DNA of 7,704 nt, taken from Lachnospiraceae bacterium UBA4317. GTDB taxonomy: Bacteria > Bacillota_A > Clostridia > Lachnospirales > Lachnospiraceae. The stretch covers positions 1 through 7,704 of the forward strand of contig DGUF01000244.1 in assembly GCA_002394525.1 (NCBI GenBank), written 5' to 3'. The notes under the pieces were generated by a model. That model made no database searches, was not told the DNA's origin, and worked only from the letters and a program-made list of their open reading frames with translations. This document shows positions 5,247 through 7,704 of the stretch, piece by piece. Within the stretch, counting starts at the first letter, position 1. Every line of letters begins with the position of its first letter. A program made the position numbers and the translations under genes.

Positions 5247-6338
5247 TCATCTGGTAAGTTCAATCTCCTCTCCCTCGCCGATGATCAGACGGTCCGGCGC
5301 CTCAAACTGCTCCGCCCGGTCTCTGTCAAAATAGACGCCGTCCTGCGCCGCCATATGGTAGGGGATGTTGTGCTTCGCCTTGACCATCTCGGCGCACCTG
5401 GCGGCCTCGTCCAGATCCATGTTGTAGACACCGTCGCAGCAGTAGAAGGCGTAGTCAATCTCCTTTTCCGCCAGGGCGGGCATCTGCTGTGTCGTCGAGG
5501 TGTCTCCGGTGACATAGATGGAAATGCCGTCGGAGAGGGTGACGATATATCCCACGCAGGCATTCACGTCGTGGAAGCTGTTGTAGCCGGCTTCCACAGC
5601 CTCCACCCTGGCAAAGTCCAGGTCGAAGGTCTGGTGCTGTCCGTCCGCCAGGGCCTCCTTCCAGGTGATGGTCCTGCAGCCGGGATTTCTGTTGGCGACC
5701 AGGTCCGGCGCGTTGTGGTCGTAGTGGTCGTGGGTGATCAGGATCAGGTCCGCGGCAGGTTCATAGCCGCTGCCGCAATAGGGGTCAATATAGATTACCT
5801 TACCCTCGGGCGTTGTGATCCTGATGCTGGCCTGGCCCATGTAGAGCAGGCGGGCTTTCGGCATGTCTGCGGCCTCCTCCGCAGCAGGGTCCTGCCCGGT
5901 TGGTTCGGCCTCCTCCGCGGGCTCTGCGGTCCGGTCCTTCCCCCCGTCCGGTTTTGCATCCTCTGCGGGCTCAGCCGTCCGGTCCTGTCGCCCGGTCGGT
6001 TTGGCCTCCTCGGAAAAGATCTCTGTGGTCCCGGCCTCCTCCAAAAGGAGGGGTTCCTCAGAGTCTGTCTCTCCGCTCTCCACTTCCTGCCCGCTTCCGG
6101 CAGAGCCGACGGTCGGGTCCTGCCCGCTTCCGGCAGGGTCTGCTGTGCTCTCCTGCCCTGCGTTTTCACCCTGGTCTGTAACAGGATCCGAGCTTTCGCT
6201 CTCGGATCCTGCAGTCTCCGCTGCCGGGCCGGCAGAGGCGGCTGCCTTGTCCTGCCCGCTGTTTCCGCCGCAGGCCGACAGCAGGACGGCCAGGCCGATC
6301 GCTATGATAAGGATCTTTCTTCTTTTCATATCTCTCAT
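5247..6338 (-). CDS. Lipoprotein with a metallo-beta-lactamase fold (UlaG-like hydrolase)
   Basis: A 363-residue predicted lipoprotein metallohydrolase. The N terminus is basic, then hydrophobic, then has the lipobox LLSAC with Cys23. Residues 24-158 are an acidic Ser/Glu/Gly/Pro linker with internal repeats, notably DRTAEPAE at two places and AGSGQ twice (DNA 6085-6103 and 6118-6136 share a 19-base unit). The catalytic domain starts near 162 (LLYMGQASIRITTPEGK, IYIDPY) and has the zinc motif THDHYDH (H203, H205, D207, H208), GYNSFHDV (H256), VTGDTS (D279) and IPYHM (H328), as in the UlaG-like group of the fold. The metal ligands appear complete, so it is likely active outside the membrane; the substrate is unknown. 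The start has AGGAGAGGTGAG just upstream; a second ATG at 6329 is possible. The 135-residue linker is unusually long for a small enzyme. Element B lies 70 bases upstream. Confidence 0.85.
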   Translation of the reverse strand: MRDMKRRKILIIAIGLAVLLSACGGNSGQDKAAASAGPAAETAGSESESSDPVTDQGENAGQESTADPAGSGQDPTVGSAGSGQEVESGETDSEEPLLLEEAGTTEIFSEEAKPTGRQDRTAEPAEDAKPDGGKDRTAEPAEEAEPTGQDPAAEEAADMPKARLLYMGQASIRITTPEGKVIYIDPYCGSGYEPAADLILITHDHYDHNAPDLVANRNPGCRTITWKEALADGQHQTFDLDFARVEAVEAGYNSFHDVNACVGYIVTLSDGISIYVTGDTSTTQQMPALAEKEIDYAFYCCDGVYNMDLDEAARCAEMVKAKHNIPYHMAAQDGVYFDRDRAEQFEAPDRLIIGEGEEIELTR

Positions 6339-6400
6339 ATCTCACCTCTCCTGTCAAAGTCCCGGCCCTGAGTCACCCGGGGGAAAATCCACATTTAAAG

Positions 6401-6408
6401 GCCTTTTC
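6401..6408. repeat. Left target-site duplication of element B
   Basis: GCCTTTTC directly precedes element B and is identical to 6584-6591. Confidence 0.7.
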
Positions 6409-6583
6409 GTTACTGATCTATTCACAGTCCCTTGAGAACTGTGATAGTAGCATGCGAAAATCGTATTCCACAATGCGAAGCTTTGTATGCGCTATACGCG
6501 CACGATTTTCACCGTCTCACTCGGGTTTTTGCATGAAAAAGCCATGCAAAAATGCCTCGTTTTTTCTGGCTGTGAATAGAAAC
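6409..6583 (-). mobile_element. MITE-like element, copy B (175 bp)
   Basis: The ends are inverted repeats: left GTTACTGATCTATTCACAG and right (read inward) GTTTCTATTCACAG, matching at 13/14 if a five-base GATCT insertion in the left is removed. A third inverted copy (GCTACTATCACAGT on the minus strand, 6451-6438) pairs with the left end as a subterminal hairpin. Internal stems are GCGAAAATCGT/ACGATTTTCAC (6454-6464/6502-6512, one mismatch) and the perfect TTTTTGCATG/CATGCAAAAA (6526-6535/6543-6552, seven-base loop). On the minus strand the order matches copy A, sharing blocks such as TATTCA, CGAG, TTTTTGC, GCAAAAA, CGAGT, GAAAA, AGCGCAT and TTTTCGCA. Copy B has about 15 extra bases in the middle. 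The rest of the 6339-6664 gap holds only flanking spacer; I see no other gene. Confidence 0.8.
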
Positions 6584-6591
6584 GCCTTTTC
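6584..6591. repeat. Right target-site duplication of element B
   Basis: GCCTTTTC directly follows element B and is identical over all eight bases to 6401-6408. Confidence 0.7.
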
Positions 6592-6664
6592 CATGGGAAC
6601 TGTCAGGCCGGCGGTTTCCGCTGGGATCATACCCCCTCCCTGCCGGACTTTTTTCCAGGCAGTT

Positions 6665-7654
6665 TCAGGCGTAAGGGTATTCTTTTTTCAAAAGTAATTC
6701 CAGTTCCTGCAGGGTATTGACCTTGACGATCATATTGCGGACGCGGGCGGCCGAGGGAAAGCCCGTGATATACTGAGCGGCGTGGGCCCGCATCTCGCGG
6801 ATGCCGATCCGCTCCCCCTTGCACTCGCAGAGCATGCGGGCGTGGCGGAGGATCATCTGGACGATGACGCGGCGGACCGGGCGCTCGGGGATGGTGCGGT
6901 CGGTCAAGTAGCTGTTCACCTCGCGGAAGATCCAGGGGTTGCCCCTGGCGGCGCGGGCGATCATGACGGCGTCACAGCCGGTCTCCTCCATCATGCGGAG
7001 GGCGGAGGGTCCGTCGACGATATCGCCGTTGCCGATGACCGGGATTCTCAGGGCCTCCTTGACCTGCGCGATACAGGTCCAGTCCGCCCTGCCGGAGTAC
7101 ATCTGGGCCCTGGTCCTGCCGTGGACCGCGACTGCGGCCGCTCCGCCCTGTTGGGCGGCGAGGGCGCACTCAACCGCATTGTTGCTGTCCTCCTCATATC
7201 CGCGGCGGATCTTGACCGTGACGGGCCGGCTGGTCCCGGCGGCAGCGGCCGCGACCATCTTTTCGATCAGGGCCGGGTCCTTCATCAGGGCCGATCCCTC
7301 GCCGTTGGCCACGACCTTGTGGACCGGGCAGCCCATATTGATATCCAGGATGTCAAAGGGTCTGTCCTCGATCATCTGACAAGCCCGGGTCATGATCTCC
7401 GGCTCGCAGCCAAAGAGCTGGAGCGAGACCGGCGCCTCCTCCGGGCTGGTCGCCATCAGGTCCGCCGTCCGGGCATTTTTGTAGGTGATGGCCTTGGCGC
7501 TGATCATCTCCATGCACACGAGGGCGGCTCCCTGCTCCCGGCACAGGAGCCGGAAGGGCAGGTCGGACACGCCGGCCATGGGAGCAAAGATGGCTCTTCC
7601 GGGTATGGTCACATTTCCGATCTGAAAGGGGGTATTTCTGTTTTCTGTCATCAT
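6665..7654 (-). CDS. dusB: tRNA-dihydrouridine synthase, DusB/NifR3 type
   Basis: About 329 residues, the usual length for the family. It reduces specific uridines in the tRNA D-loop to dihydrouridine using FMN and NADPH in the cytoplasm. The N-terminal TIM barrel shows, in the usual order, IFAPMAGVSDLPFR (flavin site), LQLFG, DINMGCPVHKVV with the catalytic Cys (about residue 109), VTVKIRRG, VHGRTRAQMYSGRADW, VIGNGDI, and ARAARGNPWIF for phosphate binding. A helical tRNA-binding domain follows (MRAHAAQYITGFP near the end). The start is uncertain: ATG at 7654 and 7651 and a GTG at 7660 are all in frame, and none has a strong ribosome binding site. The gene enters from an upstream neighbour beyond the window; in other Firmicutes dus genes often sit near pantothenate kinase or greA genes, which cannot be checked here. 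No convincing terminator lies between 6665 and element B. Confidence 0.93.
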   Translation of the reverse strand: MMTENRNTPFQIGNVTIPGRAIFAPMAGVSDLPFRLLCREQGAALVCMEMISAKAITYKNARTADLMATSPEEAPVSLQLFGCEPEIMTRACQMIEDRPFDILDINMGCPVHKVVANGEGSALMKDPALIEKMVAAAAAGTSRPVTVKIRRGYEEDSNNAVECALAAQQGGAAAVAVHGRTRAQMYSGRADWTCIAQVKEALRIPVIGNGDIVDGPSALRMMEETGCDAVMIARAARGNPWIFREVNSYLTDRTIPERPVRRVIVQMILRHARMLCECKGERIGIREMRAHAAQYITGFPSAARVRNMIVKVNTLQELELLLKKEYPYA

Positions 7655-7671
7655 TTCCACTTTTCCAACTA

Positions 7672-7691
7672 TGCCGCTCGTCAGAGCGGCA
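7672..7691. repeat. Short GC-rich inverted repeat upstream of dusB
   Basis: TGCCGCTC and GAGCGGCA form a perfect 8-bp stem around a GTCA loop, about 18 bases before the dusB start. On the minus strand no T-run follows, so it is not a good terminator. It could be a leader hairpin or the end of an upstream transcription unit. Confidence 0.5.
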
Positions 7692-7704
7692 GCGCGAGGA
7701 GAAA

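Noticed and set aside
3990..6583. Mobilisation of the MITE by the adjacent TnpB (IS200/IS605) element.
   Set aside because: IS200/IS605 transposition uses single-stranded DNA, makes no target duplication and needs no terminal inverted repeats; these copies have both, so a DDE transposase elsewhere is more likely.
6601..6664. Terminator for dusB.
   Set aside because: The best hairpin downstream of the stop (CTGCC/GGCAG with a bulge) is short and is followed by purines, not a T-run, on the minus strand.

Overview
The window looks like a chromosomal stretch from a fairly GC-rich Clostridia member, probably a gut Lachnospiraceae-type bacterium. This rests on strong GGAGG-type ribosome binding sites, a zinc-ribbon/FxLYD membrane protein, a secreted protein with 'DxDGDGxxEL'-like modules, and a DusB-type tRNA-dihydrouridine synthase. 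The assignment is by style only; there is no 16S rRNA or other marker gene here.

Layout. Positions 1-212 hold the C-terminal end of an IS200/IS605-type TnpB, including its last RuvC aspartate, followed by AT-rich DNA where the element's right end and omega RNA would lie. A small membrane-anchored DUF3574-like protein (367-795, +) follows. It shares a strong bidirectional terminator (923-965) with a convergent zinc-ribbon membrane protein (1040-2167, -). The next gene (2439-3815, -) encodes a secreted protein with an AAAQK-repeat linker and has a clear terminator at 2257-2303. Divergent from it is an EamA/DMT-family transporter (4196-5125, +). Convergent with that is a lipoprotein with a metallo-beta-lactamase fold (5247-6338, -). 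The last gene is dusB-like (6665-7654, -). Four of the six complete genes encode exported or membrane proteins of unknown substrate, three of them with long low-complexity linkers. Apart from the convergent and divergent pairs, no tight operon is visible.

The most interesting signal lies between the genes. Two intergenic regions carry copies of the same 150-175 bp element in opposite orientations: A at 3990-4142 and B at 6409-6583. Each copy has imperfect terminal inverted repeats (about GTTACTATTCACAG), a subterminal hairpin made from an inverted copy of the terminal repeat, and two internal stem-loops whose arms have changed together between the copies. Each is flanked by an 8-bp direct repeat: 8/8 identical for B (GCCTTTTC) and 7/8 for A (GTCTTCTC/ATCTTCTC). 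This is the signature of a miniature inverted-repeat transposable element (MITE) that moved by a DDE-type mechanism, so it is not a derivative of the adjacent TnpB-type element. Each copy sits just upstream of a gene that reads in the same relative direction, the EamA transporter for A and the lipoprotein for B, so it could change their expression. Copy A also separates a perfect 20-bp palindrome from the transporter gene.

Other unexplained structures are a perfect hairpin overlapping the promoter of the zinc-ribbon gene, a decayed roughly 65-70 bp tandem duplication that supplies the transporter's C-terminal tail, and a 15-bp tandem repeat at the transporter's N terminus.
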